Origin: Piromyces finnis
Taxonomy: Eukaryota; Neocallimastigomycota; Neocallimastigomycetes; Neocallimastigales; Neocallimastigaceae
NCBI GenBank assembly: GCA_002104945.1
Contig: MCFH01000011.1
Location: forward strand, 62,001-126,000
Reading direction: 5' to 3'
Length of the DNA: 64,000 nucleotides
The notes under the pieces were generated by a model that was not told the DNA's origin, did no database searches, and worked only from the letters and a program-made list of their open reading frames with translations. A program made the translations under genes and the position numbers. Every line of letters starts with the position of its first letter. Within the stretch, counting starts at the first letter, position 1. Below are positions 12,513-26,010 of the stretch, in pieces.

Positions 12513-15466
12513 ATGAATAAATCAGTATCAAAATCAAAAAAACCTCTTTTTGGTACCAGCATTCCTGGTACAAGTTCAATGGATTTTTTCGATTTCCAAA
12601 GAAGAAGATACTTTAAAGGTTATAATAAAAGCCAATTATTAATTATATTAAAAGAATTACTTCAAAAGAAAAAATTTGAATTAGCAACCCGAGTTGCGTT
12701 AATTATTTTTAAAGATTCAGATACTTCAATTGAAATGCTTTGGAAAATCGGAATGGAAATTTTAAGAAATAAAAAAAATAGTAATAGCTACTGTCAACGT
12801 TTTTTTAATCAATTACTTTCATTAAATTCTTCCCATGTATGTATTATATATCAGTAAATATAATAAGTAATATAATACAATACATTAATTATAATCTCTT
12901 ATTATAATTTGTATTGAAAATAGAACGAAGAAATTTTATTAGAATATATATTTTACTGCATAAAAACTGAACAGTATGAAGAAGGAATTAATAAGTTATC
13001 AGAGTAATTGATACAATAGATTTAATTACATTTAATTAATAATATTTATATATATAATTGATTTTATTTTAATTTTTTTTTTTTTTTTTTTTATAATTTT
13101 AAATTTAATAATATAGATTCATATTTTTATCACCATATAAAGAAAATTCTATACTAGTTGGATATACAGGAATTTTATATTTTATATTATGGGAAAAAAG
13201 TTTACCAGATAATTTAGTAAATAAATTTCAAATGTTTGATTCTAGTAATATGGATAATGATGATAAAGGTTATTATTCATTTATTTATTTATTTTTACTT
13301 TCTAAAATGGAGAAACAAAACATAATAAAATGACATTACTTTTTTTTTAAAAAAAAATAATAATAATAATTTATTTTAAAATTTAAATAGATGAATTTGT
13401 AAATCAGGAATATTATAAAACAAAAAATTTCAGAAAAAATGCAAAGAAAAATTTTGAGCAATCTCTCAAATTAAATCCATATAACGATTTTATTTTACAA
13501 TATTATATTAAAGTAAATTTATATAAAATAATATTTACAATAACTTATTTTAAAAAATAGAAAAACAAACTAAGAATAAATTTGTTTAAATAATAATGAA
13601 GATTTTAGTATTTGAAAAGAACTTTGAAGAAGCATATGTTAATTTAAAGAATTTTTGCGATATCAATCCAAATAATATAATTAGTCTAAGGTACGTAATT
13701 TATGTTATTTAAAATATATATATTTAAATAAGCTATTATGTATTAATACTATGATTATATAATTTATTATTTCTCAACATATAAAGATTGTTTTTAAAAT
13801 TCATCAAAGCATACTCTCCTGGTGATACAAAATGGATTGAAGTTACAGAAAATATAATAAAAATTGATAACTTTTGTGATAGAGAAACAATATTTCTTCC
13901 TTTAATAAACCATTATTTTAAATTATATTGTTAGTGTCCAACGATTGGAATATATATAAAAATTCTTCATATTTAACAATTAAAAATTATATATTATTTA
14001 TTAATAGTATTTTATCATTTTACCATATATAAAGATAAAGCTGCCCTTAAGGAAGGTTTAAAGTCTTATCCTTCCAAAACTTCATCTCTTCATTATATAA
14101 AATTAATAGAAAAGCTATTGGTAGAACGTTTAGATTTTGAAATAGGTAATACCCAACTATGGAAAAAACTTTCAAAAGCTCTCTATATAATAAAGTAAAA
14201 ATATAATAAATATATCTTTATTATTTATATAGTTATCAAAGAAATTTCTTTTAATAATTCTTTTTATCATTTTTATTAGTGAGAAATACTTGGATGTTGA
14301 TAACAATATATGGAAAAGTAGAAGAGATTGGTGGAAATCTTTTCATTTTGAAAATAAAGAGATAAAATTTGAATCAACTGAAGATTCAGGTAAATTATTA
14401 TGGAATAAATAATCTTTAAATTTCAAATATATAAAGTATAAAAGACTAATACGTAAAATTAAATATCTTTTATGTAGAATTTTTCGTATATAGAGCTATT
14501 TGTTCGGTTTATATTTACGGGAAAAATGTAGATTTAAAAAGCAATTATGTATACAATATATCTGAGAAATTAGAAACAATTATTAAAGACCATGGATTTA
14601 CAGAGAAAGAAATATACCCAGAATGCAGTAACAAGGAATTAAAACAATATAAAAATAGTTATAAAAATGAAATAATAAATGGAAATATTAAAGATAAATC
14701 CAATAAAGAAAACTATAATAATATCTTAGAAGTAAAAACCATTTTAGGAAGAAAAGTAGTACCATGCTTACGAAATTATATAATACGTAGAAAAACATCA
14801 ATGACCGAAATTGTAGATGAAAAAATTAAAGCTTATCTAGAAAGAATTTCATATGAAGTAGATTGTCTTAATAAAGTATATTCACCAAATCTCTTAAAAA
14901 ACCCAGAATATCAAAAAGATATTTATGAATTTAGAGATCTTGTATTATCAAGACTTCCTAAATTAAAATCATTTTATAAAAATTATCGTAATATAAACGT
15001 ATTCCAAATACTAATCAATTATGGAGTATCAATTTTCCATTTAGAATTTTTAGATTTCGAATATAAACATCCAGATGAAGCCAAATATTTTGAAATTTTG
15101 AAAGATAAACTATTAAAACTCGATGAAAACCAATTTAAAAAATTAAACCCAGCTGTTATTTTTGTGAAACAAAATAATAATTCTGGATTTATTACTGAAG
15201 ATCCATTAATTGAAAATAAAAATAAGAATCAAGAAAATAAGCTTTTCATAATTAACAAAATTAAAAGTAAAAACAAAAAGTTAAATTCTATCGATGAAGA
15301 AATTGTAGATAATTATATTGACTTAAATTCTAATCTTTCAAAAAATGACCAAGAAATAGATGATATTAATGATTTGATATCCCAATGTCATGATATATGT
15401 ATAAAGCATTCCATACCAAATTATATTATTAAATATATTTTCGGAATACAATATTTAACTTTTTAA
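12513..15466 (+). CDS. TAF1A: TAF1A-like RNA polymerase I initiation factor subunit
   Basis: The gene is join(12513..12836, 12924..13003, 13117..13268, 13391..13512, 13602..13690, 13787..13929, 14008..14194, 14280..14389, 14478..15466), 731 aa, all phases closing. The N-terminal part (LLIILKELLQKKKFELATRVA, then MLWKIGMEILRN) and the later WKSRRDWWKSFHF resemble TAF1A, the TPR-like subunit of the SL1/core factor that places RNA polymerase I at rDNA promoters. In the human protein the last motif is approximately WNSRKNWWPGFHF. Between them lie helical repeat-like segments (YEEGINKL, NFEEAYVNLKNF, AALKEGLKSYPS). The C-terminal ~240 residues after IIRRKTS are not recognised and lengthen the protein well beyond human TAF1A (about 450 aa). 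Rrn11 is the yeast functional counterpart. Confidence 0.75.
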
Positions 15467-15940
<474 letters not shown>

Positions 15941-18900
15941 ATGACTACAAAGGAAGAAAATTTAAATTTAACAATTTCACCTTTAAAAAGGAAATTTGAT
16001 CTATATTGTTGTATTAATAATGACAATAATATAGATCAAAATCCTTTTAAACCAAAGGATGAAAAATTTATTGAAAGGTTGGAATCATTTAAATCTTATA
16101 CTTGGTATCTAAAACCAAAACAATTAAATTCTTTGGAATGCGCTCTTCATGGCTGGTGGAATATTTCAGAAAATAAATTAGAATGTCATGATTGTAAAGC
16201 TCGTTTAATAATAAATATCAACTTAAACGACAGAGACATTGGTAAATGTTTATTGCTATTTTATATAGCCATATTTTATAATTATTTATAATTATTTATA
16301 AAATAATTTATTTTAAATTAATTTTTAATATATAAAAGATTCTTCTTTCATAAAAAAATATCATGAACAATTAAAACTATCTCATGCAAAAAGCTGTAAA
16401 ATGCATTGGCAATCATGTAATGGTAAACTTGAAATTATTCATTCTTTTTTCTTTCTTTTTCTCTCTCTTTTCTTTTAATAATATAGTATTAACTGAATTT
16501 ATTTAAATATTATATATTATATATTAAAAAATGAAGAATCAATATATCGTTTTCCAATTCTCCCATCAATTCGTGCATTCAACTTTTTTAAAAATAGAAT
16601 AAATTCATTGCTCCAAATTGAAAAATATTTACCAAAAATTAAAAAACCAACAATTTCATTTGTAAGTACTTTAAAAAAAAAAAAAGTAAATAAAAAAAGA
16701 TTTGATATTAAAATAAAATATAAAAAATTAATTTAATATTTATTATTATTAAATAATTAAAGGATGAAGAAAAACTAGAAAAATTAATTTATATATTAGA
16801 TTTACCTAAAACTTATTCCAAAGATATAATTGAAACAGTTATATACTTATCTATGTATGGTTGGCAAGGTTATAAAATTAAAGGAAAGGGATACATTCAA
16901 TGTCTATTTTGTAGGAGATTAGTTCAACTTCAAAATTTCGTTTCTCATAATCTTTCACATAATACTAATAATAATAAAAGCATTACAGAACAACAAGGAA
17001 ATATATTTGATATAAATAAACCATGGCATAATATAAATTTAAAAAGATTAAACGAAATACTATCAAAGAGAAAAGCATCAGAAAATATAGAAAATAATAA
17101 TAAAAAATTAAAAACAAAAAATGATGAAAATCAGGATGATGAAAATAATGAGGAAGATACAGCTATAGCTTCTAATGAAACTTCTCAATCTAAAAATAAT
17201 GAATCTGATTCAGATATCAATAATAATAATGTTAATACTCAAATACAGGATGAATCTTTTTATAATAATGATGAAGCAGGAAATATAACAAAAATTGAAG
17301 AAACTATCAATACTCAAAGAAACGAAATAAATAAAATAATGAAAGAACATGATGTTGTATTGGATAGTTCATTTTCGAACCTTTCGGGAGATGTATCAAA
17401 AATAAATGATATCGAAACAGACATACTAAATGACCATGATGCAACTGATAATTCGAAATTAGACTCCATAGATAATAATAATGAAACAATGGCCATTGAT
17501 AATAATGAGAAAATTTTAGATACTAATAAAATAAATAACGAAATAAGTAGTCATTTAAATAACCTCAATGAGAAAAATGGTCTTGTTAAAGAAAGAGAAG
17601 TAAATGAAAAAATAAACAAATCTATTATTAATGGCAATATAAATAATCAAGAAAATGAAGATATTGATAATGAGAATGAAAACCTTCGAAAGCAAGATAA
17701 ACTAAATGAAATTAAGAAAAACTTTATAAATTCCAAAATGGTTTCTGAGTCTGATAAAACAGAATCAGTAAATAAAACACAAATAGAGATGGAAGAAAGT
17801 AATTCGGAAAATGGTATTTTAAAGGATTCTAACACAGAGGATGAAAAAGATATAAATGAAAATTCAAAACCAAAAGAATATAAATTAGAAAATGACAATA
17901 AAGAAATGGAAGAAGAAATTAAAAAGGATTCAACATCTACTGATTCAGCATCGGAAGAACAAAAGATGAAAACAACAGCAGAAAAAGAAAATAATAATAA
18001 CGATAAATTTGATATTAAAATGGAATTAAAGAATAAAGATGATAGAATAGAAAATATGGAAACTGAAGAAAATTTAAATAGTCAAATAATAAATGAAAAA
18101 AATGAAAATGAAAAGAGTCATGATAAAGAAAATATAATTATTACTAATTATTCTGTAAATAAAAAGTCACAAGATAGTTTTAAACTCAAAATAATTGATT
18201 CAAACGAAAACAAAAATGAATTTGAAAATTCAAATAATCATCAATGTAATAATGAAGAAGAAAAGGAGAGTACGATAAAGCAAAAGAATGAAGAAAATAA
18301 AAAAGATGATACTAAAAAAGACGAAAAGAATAATATAAGCTCTGGTAATATAAATGAAAATGAAAATGAAAAAAATAAATTATCAAATAAGGATGAAAGA
18401 GAAAAAAATGAAATTAAAGAAGCTAATATTACCCAAACTATTACATCACATATCAAGAGTAGTAATGTTGATAGTAATGATGCTAATTTAAATAAAAACG
18501 AAAGTAGCAATTTAGATGAAAGTAAAAATAAGAATGTTGAAAATAAGAACACTGACAATAACAAAGATAATTCAATTAAAAATGAAAGTGGAAGTATTGA
18601 TAGTAACAACGATGATAACTTTGATGAAAATAAAGATGAAAATATTGTTAATAACAATAATAATTCAGACCAACATAAAAATGAAACTATTGACAGTAAC
18701 AAAGATAATTTAGATAAAGATGAAAGTGAAAATGTTGATAGTAATAATGATGATTTAGATGAAAATGAAAGTGAAAATATTGATAGTGATGACAATAATT
18801 TAAATAAAAATGAAAGTGATGATAATGATAATGATAATTTAAGCGGAAGTGAAAATGACAATGAAAATGAAAATGATAATAATGATAATAATAATAATAA

Positions 18901-20776
18901 TAATTTAAGCGGAAGTGAAAATGACAATGAAAATGAAAGTGATGATAATGATAATAATAATTTAAGCGGAAGTGAAAATGACAATGAAAATGAAAGTGAT
19001 AATAATGATAATAATAATTTAAGCGGAAGTGAAGATGACAATGAAAATGAAATTGATTTTAAAAAACATAATAATATCAATATTAAAAAAGCAAGTGATG
19101 AAGAAAGTGAAAATGAAATTGAAAGTGATGAAGATGACCAAGAAAATATAATTGAAAATCATGAAGTTACTGTAATTGAAAATGATAATGAAGATACAAC
19201 TGAAGATCGCGAAGTAACTGAAACTGAAAGTAGTGAAGGTGATATGGAGATTGAAGATAGTGAAATTAAAAACAATAGCGAAAATGAAAGTGAAGCTGAA
19301 AGTAATATTGAAGGTGATATGGAAATTGAAGATAGTGAAATTAAAAGCAATAGTGAAAATGAGTGTGAAACTGAAAGTAATGGTGAATTTGATAGTGAAA
19401 GTGAAGATGAGAATATAGAAAAATCAAAAGAATATTCTTCAGAAGCTGAAAGTAAAGATGAATTTGAAAATTATCAAAATGATTTATACAATGGAAATCA
19501 TTCTGATAATGAAAGTGATAGCAAATTTTCTAATGAAGAAGATGAGATGGATCAAAAGAATTATAATATGTACCAACACAACAATTTATCTGATAGTGTT
19601 ATCTGCCTTGATACCGATGAAAATAGTCAAAATTCATCAGAAGAAGAAACAAACTCTAGTAGTGAAAGTGAATTAGAAAAAACAGAAGATGAACAAATAG
19701 ATATAGATACGGAAATGGTATACAATCATTCTGAAATGAATAATAACTCACACCCATCAGATAGTTTGAATGAAAATAAAAAAGCTATATATGGCAACTC
19801 CCATAATAAAGATATATCACAAGATTTTACTGATGAGACTGATGAAGAAGAAGGAGTAATTGATATGACTATTGAAACTCCTGGATTTTCAACAATTTCA
19901 AATAGCCTAAATAATGATGATAATAGTGATAGTAGCAATAATAGTAATACATCAATGAACATAGATTCAGATCTAAATAATAACTCACCAAAACATCAAA
20001 TTGTTAAAGAACATAAAATAGAAGATAGAAATAGTAAGGATGAAAATATCGTTGAAGATAGTGATGATGATGATAGTGATGAAGAAAAAGTTGATAGTTC
20101 TGATAACAATGATAAAAGTAATAGTGAGGAAGATGATGATGATGACGAAGTTGAAGAAGAAGAAGAAGAAAATGGTGTTACTAATGATGCTGAAAATAAA
20201 AAGGAAAAAATAGATAAAGTAGAGGAAGAAGAAAAGCATACTGATGATAAGGATAAAAGTAATGATGAAACAAATAAAGAAGTCAACAATAAGAATGATG
20301 GTGATAGTAGTATAAATACAACTACAGAATTAAATAGTAACAATGAAAATCATTTTGTTTCATTAATAGAGAATTCAGAATCAACATCAGATTCTAGTAG
20401 TTCAGATCATGATAATAAAGTACAAATATTGCCTGCACCAAAAGAAAAAATAAAGAATACAAATAATAAAAACGAAAAGTTAATTGATTCTACAAAATTA
20501 AATGAAATCAAAAAAGATATGGAAAATACATCATTATTATTAAATATCGAAAAAGAGCATAAATCATACTGTCCTTGGATTTGTAAGAACGATAATGAAT
20601 TATCTGGATGGCAAATGACAATGAACGTAATTATTGCACAATTAGAACCAAAACCAATTATTACAGATGAACAAAAAAGATTCTCGTTAAAGGATACCCA
20701 TAACTTATTAAAACATATAAAATCAACACTTTCATCATCGATTCATAAACCTCAAAATAAAAAACAAAAAATCTAA
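15941..20776 (+). CDS. ZC3HC1: ZC3HC1/NIPA/Rsm1-like C3HC zinc-finger protein with ~1150-aa acidic insertion
   Basis: The gene is join(15941..16241, 16339..16422, 16537..16661, 16763..20776), 1507 aa. The N-terminal C3HC finger is visible: CALHGWWN, LECHDCKARL, then HAKSCKMHWQSCN across the second exon, followed by RFPILPSIRAF. A second zinc-binding half begins at MYGWQGYKIKGKGYIQCLFCRR. It is completed only at the C-terminus by HKSYCPWIC and SGWQMTMNVI, the Rsm1/NIPA ending. Known relatives (human ZC3HC1, yeast Pml39, fission-yeast Rsm1) sit at the nuclear basket and bind TPR/Mlp proteins. Between the two half-motifs lies a D/E/N/S-rich stretch over 1000 residues long, with tandem NLSGSENDNENE and EGDMEIEDSEIK units. 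Human ZC3HC1 is about 500 aa. The cut by the insertion is in frame, so this is not an obvious pseudogene. Confidence 0.85.
18835..19055 (+). repeat. Coding tandem repeats NLSGSENDNENE (four copies)
   Basis: Four near-identical units of roughly 60-70 bp encode NLSGSE(N/D)DNENE plus Asn/Asp spacers inside the acidic insertion. A second pair, EGDMEIEDSEIK, follows at about 19240-19350. Confidence 0.85.
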
Positions 20777-21330
20777 AATAAATAAAAAAAAAAAAAAAAG
20801 TTTAGCTCAATAATATTTATAGAATCTAGATTAAATTTAATAATAAAAATAAAAAAATAAAAAATGCAATTATTTTTGTATTCTATAATTTTGTTTTATT
20901 CTTTTTTTTTATTTTATTTTTATTTATTATTTATTACTATTAATAAATAATATAAATGAAACTTAAATATAGAGAATTTCATAATATTTCTGAAACTATT
21001 TTTTTTTAACAATCGTGCATATAAAAACAAAAATTTTATCTTTTTAATATGAATATTATGTACAAAAAAAAAAATAATAATAATAATAATAATAATAAAT
21101 ATATATATAATTATAACTATATAATTATAATAATATAATTATAATAAATAACTTTTTTTTTATCATCTAATAAAACATAATTAAATTTAATAAAATTAAT
21201 GATTTCTTTTTATATATATATATATATATATAATATTGCTTCAATTATTTTATTCATAAGCAAGCAAATATAAATAGTACGTTAAATGAAAAAAATATTT
21301 AAAATTATATATAATAAAAAAAAAAAAAAA
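20777..21330. other. Intergenic AT-rich spacer
   Basis: Poly-A/T runs and a short (TAA)n; nothing coding or structured recognised. Confidence 0.6.
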
Positions 21331-21432
21331 GCATTATAATAAAGTAAATGACTTAAATAATAATACATAGACTAATTTAATATCTACATTTTTACAAAAT
21401 AAATTTTAAAAAAAAATTAAAGAATTTAAAAA

Positions 21433-21730
21433 AGAATTTCGTCCAATAACTATTACTATAAGCAGAATTAGTCACTTACTCAAGCCAGCTATCTCAATCA
21501 CCGTATCAAGCGAGTGGTTTTCGCTGCTCTGTTACCAGCCTCACGCATTACCCACTTCGTTAATAACCTTGTCAAGGAACCTACATCCCTTAACCAATGT
21601 TAACTCAATACTTGAATAAGACCGACTCTCTACATAAGTAGATCCTAAATCAGAATCTCATAGCTCATATTGTTCTACATTCAGTTGCTCAGAAGTTTAG
21701 CTTACAGGTCAACACCACTCAACCCAACTG
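21433..21730 (-). ncRNA. SRP RNA: SRP RNA (7SL), copy 1
   Basis: Same sequence as the copy at 26011..26308, on the opposite strand. Domain IV (AGG, GUAA tetraloop, AGCAG) lies at 21524-21542. Transcription runs leftwards away from mago and ends at a T6 run around 21428-21433. Ends are approximate. Confidence 0.85.
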
Positions 21731-21752
21731 TTTTATTTATTCTTTTTCTTTT

Positions 21753-21760
21753 CCTTATAA
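21753..21760 (-). promoter_or_regulatory. TATA-like element of SRP RNA copy 1
   Basis: TTATAAGG on the minus strand, about 25-30 nt upstream of the inferred RNA 5' end, as expected for an upstream TATA of a Pol III 7SL gene. Identical in both copies. Confidence 0.4.
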
Positions 21761-21953
21761 ACCACTTTTTTCTAATATTCTCAAATTTTGGTGAGTCTTT
21801 TAACTTTTACTATGATTGGTTTATATTGTTATTAAATATTAATTATTACTACACTACATTAATGTATAAACCACACAAATGTATTATAGGATTATTGTAA
21901 TTAAATTTAATAAGTACAATAATTAATTAACTGTTTACTATTATAATATATTG

Positions 21954-21984
<31 letters not shown>

Positions 21985-22057
21985 TCATTATTTTTTTTTC
22001 AATATTGCAGTTATCATTATATAATTATATTTTCTTTTTTTAATAAATTATATAGAA

Positions 22058-23289
22058 ATGTCTGACGAATTTTATGTAAGATACTAGTAAGTTATCAATC
22101 TCATTAAAGACAGTATATAAACAATTGATGGAATTGTAAAATTTAATAAAATTTAAACAATCAAGATTTTAAAATTCAACCTGTATTCTATTAAATTACA
22201 ATTAAACAGTTATAAATAAAGGCGAAAAACATTTCAATTGAAAATTAATCAATTAATTATGAATAAATTTCACATTCGAACACAAATTAAATTTGCATAA
22301 TTTTATTAATAAAAACAATTGATTAAAATGAGCACTTTTTTAATGGGAAAAAAATAAAAATGATAAATAATATTAATGTATTAATAATATAAAGTCATTG
22401 AATTTTGATTGTTAAATAAAGCATTGCATATATAAATTATAATTTAAATATATATTATTAACCATACTATTTTATTTAATTTAATAATTAATTATAAGTG
22501 TTGGTCATATGGGAAGATTTGGCCATGAATTTTTAGAATTTGAATTCAGACCAGATGGTAAACTCAGATATGCTAATAATTCTAATTACAAAAATGATTC
22601 AATGATTAGAAAAGAAGGTTAGAATAAACAATATTATAGCTTTTATATCAAATTCTAAGTAAAGTTATTATTAATGCAATACTAAATTGTTCCCAATAAA
22701 ATATTATTATTAATTTATAGTTTATGTCTCAAAGACTGTAATGAATGAATTAAAAAGAATTGTAGAAGAAAGTGAAATTATGAAGTAATTATACAACAAT
22801 AACAACAATGATAATATTAATAAATAATAAACAATATATATTAAATATGTTTAATTCTTTTAATATATAAAATAGAGAAGATGATAAATTATGGCCATTA
22901 GCAGATAAAGTTGGTAGACAAGAATTAGAAATTGTATATGGTGATGAACATATTTCTTTTACTGTAAGTATTTTTTGTATTAATTATTATAAGTAATTAA
23001 TAGAATAGGAATGTTAATATATAATGTTACTATATTTAGACTTCAAAATTAGGTTCCTTAATTGATGTTCAAGAAAGTGAAGATCCAGAAGGAATGAGAG
23101 TTTTCTATTATTTAATTCAAGATTTAAAATGTTTTGTATTCTCTTTAATTTCTAGTCATTTCAAGGTACAAAAAACAATTAAATTATAATTTAATTATAA
23201 TTATATAGTAATAGTAATATGAAAGATTGAAAATAATGATTAATTTCTATTATATATACTATTTATATTTATAGATTAAGCCAATCTAA
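22058..23289 (+). CDS. MAGO: Mago nashi, exon junction complex core subunit
   Basis: The gene is join(22058..22086, 22499..22617, 22721..22784, 22876..22963, 23040..23165, 23275..23289), 146 aa, the same length as human MAGOH. The protein is nearly colinear with the family: [63 protein letters not shown], and the ending SSHFKIKPI. MAGO forms a heterodimer with Y14 (RBM8A) and locks eIF4A3 on spliced mRNA upstream of exon junctions, in keeping with the intron-rich genes around it. The first coding exon is only 29 nt and is followed by a ~410-bp intron, the longest in the gene. The last exon encodes just IKP I plus the stop. It lies between the two SRP RNA arms, co-oriented with the acyl-CoA-binding protein gene. 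Confidence 0.97.
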
Positions 23290-24149
23290 GAAAATTACTA
23301 TGTAAAACTGACAAATATAAGATTAATTAAATCATTATTAAACCAAAAATCCAAAAAAAAAAAAATATTAATAATAACCATTATAATTCATCATGTAATA
23401 ATAATTTAACACATTAATTATCATAAAGATATTTCGTTCAAATCAAACATTTAAATATTTAATCTATTAATTAAAAATATATAAAAAAAAACATATAATA
23501 TATATAATAAAATAACAGATAAAATATAAAAAAAAAAAATAAAATAACTGTGTACTAGTGTTTATAAATAATGACTGTTTATTGTTGTTGGTGGTGGTGG
23601 TGGTGTTAATATATCATTAATATTACTGATTAGTAATATTATTTATTAATATATTGATCAATGTTTAAAATAAGATTTTCAAAAACATGTAACATTAATC
23701 ATATTCAATGTTTAATTATTAAATTATTAAATGAATAAATGTTTACTTTGTTATTATTTTATCATGTATTGATAAAAACTAAATGATTATGGTCAATTGT
23801 TTTTAATAAACTAGTTAAGTATATACTTTTTTTATTTTTATTTTATATATATTTTTTAGTATTGATTGACATGAATTGTTATAATATAGTGTTAAACAAC
23901 AACAACAACAACAAATAAACGTATATTTATTATGAAATAATAAAAAAGGTATATGTATATTATAATAAAAGTATACTAATTAAATTGAATATTCGTTAAA
24001 ATCTAGGAGTGCTTTGTATAAGATTTTTATGTATTTAGTATTATTTTTAAAAAGACAAACTCTAACCATTATTAAATTACATGGATTAGGTTATTAATAT
24101 ATTATATTTTACATTATTGTAATTTGTACATAAAAAAATATTTTATTAA

Positions 24150-24196
<47 letters not shown>

Positions 24197-24361
24197 ATTT
24201 TATTTTAAATTTTTTATTATCAAAAATTTAAATAATATTAATTGTATAAATATCATTCGACAATAAAAAAGATTAATTTCATAGAGAATATTTAAGCAGA
24301 AAAAAAATTATTAATCCCATTTTTTTACTAAAATATTTTTACTATTAAATATTAAATCAAA
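23290..24361. other. Intergenic region mago-ACBP
   Basis: AT-rich; includes short (TGG)n near 23588 and (AAC)n near 23896 runs and an (AAAT)n tract at 24149-24198. No gene recognised. Confidence 0.6.
24149..24198. repeat. (AAAT)n microsatellite
   Basis: About 12 tetranucleotide units, roughly 165 bp upstream of the ACBP start codon. Confidence 0.9.
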
Positions 24362-24999
24362 ATGTCTGGAAACGGTAATTTTTATTATTTTTAATCTAAA
24401 ATTATTATTATTATTATTATATATGTAAAGTAGTAGAAAGAATAAAATGAAAATAAATTGATAATTGAAAAATTGTGATTTAATATTTTTAAAATTAAAG
24501 ATTATAAAATAAAACAAAAAATAATAAAAACAAAACATAGTAAAAATTAATATACTATTAATAAAATATAAATGCTAATTATTTATATATTATATATATT
24601 TAAATTTGTTAATGATGTTTATATAAAATATAGATAAATTCGATACTGCCGCTGTTGAAGTTAAACAACTTACTTACAGACCAAGCGATTCTGAACTTTT
24701 AGAATTATATGCTTACTACAAGCAAGGTACTGTTGGTGACAATGAAACCGAAAAGCCAGGAATTTTTGATCTTAAGGGTTCTGTAAGTAGATAAATAAAT
24801 TTTAAAATTAAAATAAATATGAACAATGGCAAAATTCATTAATTGTATTTATTTTTTTTATTAATGTATAAATAAATATATATATATTTTTTTAAAATAG
24901 GCTAAGTGGAAGTCCTGGAATAAACTTAAGGGTATGAGCAAGGAAGAAGCTCAAGCTAAGTACATTGAACTTGTTGAAACTTTAAAGGCTAGAAACTAA
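24362..24999 (+). CDS. ACB1: Acyl-CoA-binding protein
   Basis: The gene is join(24362..24374, 24634..24782, 24901..24999), 86 aa, the usual size for the cytosolic single-domain family. Diagnostic segments are LLELYAYYKQGTVGDN (family: LxLYxLYKQATVGD), [27 protein letters not shown] and the helix-4 segment YIELVETL. It binds long-chain acyl-CoA esters and acts as an intracellular carrier and buffer. The first coding exon is only 13 nt (MSGN plus one base). Exonic base composition is visibly less AT-biased than the flanks, as expected of a highly expressed gene. No targeting signal or membrane segment is present. Confidence 0.96.
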
Positions 25000-25913
25000 G
25001 AACAAAAGAAATTTTTATAATTGTAAAATACTAATCAATTAAATTCAATTGTGAAAATATCAGCTTTTTAACTATACATAAATGATAAATTTCATTTATA
25101 TATTGTAAAATTAATTAAATCCATATAAATAGAAGCTATTTTTATAGAATAGTAAAATAGTAACAAAAAAAAAAAAAAAAAAGTAATAAAAAATAAACAA
25201 CAACAACAACAACAAAAATCAAATTAAAATTTTAATTTAATAATGTAATGAATGGTTTATTGTATATTAATGCTTCCTTTTCTTATTATGTAAAAGTTAA
25301 AAAAGAAAAAGTGTTATAAAGTTAAAGTTTTTTTTTTTTATTTTTTAATTTGAATTATATAATTTTTAAATCTTGAAGAAATAAATATAATATTAAGTAT
25401 ACTGTTATTAAATTTACCATTTTATCTATATTAGTATAATTATACTTTTTTTTTTTTTTAAAAGAAAAGAAAAAGTTTATTTATATTATGAAATATAAAT
25501 GAAAAAAGTATAAACAAACAAACAAAAAAAAAAAGATAAAATAAAGGAATATAATCAATGTATAGAGACATTATTTGATAGAATAATACTAGTATTTTTA
25601 ATAACAAAGGTTATATATGTATAAATTATCACATATATAGGTGAATTTGTATTCTTTTACTTTTCCTTTTTCTAAAATGCCATATATTTACAAAATTAGA
25701 TGATTAAATTTCTTTTATTATTATGACAAAAATTGGAGGTCACCTTCAGCTTATTTTATCTATATTTAATTAGGTTCGTTGGTTTATACTAAATCACCTT
25801 ATTAAACTAATTTTATTAATATAATTATTAATTAATAACAATTTTTTTATTGATAATATTTAGGTTCCACAAAATTATATTAATTAGATAAATAATTAAT
25901 AATTAATAATAGT
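25000..25913. other. Intergenic region between ACBP and right SRP RNA arm
   Basis: AT-rich 3' flank with poly-A and poly-T runs; no gene recognised. Confidence 0.6.
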
Positions 25914-25980
25914 AATATAAACCAATCATAGTAAAAGTTAAAAGACTCACCAAAATTTGAGAATATTAGAAAAAAGTGGT

Positions 25981-25988
25981 TTATAAGG
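25981..25988 (+). promoter_or_regulatory. TATA-like element of SRP RNA copy 2
   Basis: TTATAAGG about 25-30 nt upstream of the inferred 5' end of the RNA. Confidence 0.4.
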
Positions 25989-26010
25989 AAAAGAAAAAGA
26001 ATAAATAAAA

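Larger units (their letters stand above)
21331..21827 (-). repeat. Inverted-repeat arm, left (497 bp, contains SRP RNA gene)
   Basis: Reverse-complementary to 25914..26410 with exactly the same length. I found a single mismatch by eye (near 21389: ACATT versus ACAAT). The match stops abruptly at both ends. Each arm consists of an SRP RNA gene with ~100 bp of flank on either side. Confidence 0.95.

Noticed and set aside
18241-20343. Several minus-strand ORFs across the acidic ZC3HC1 insertion
   Set aside because: Ser/Leu/Phe-rich shadows of GAA/GAT/AAT codons on the other strand.
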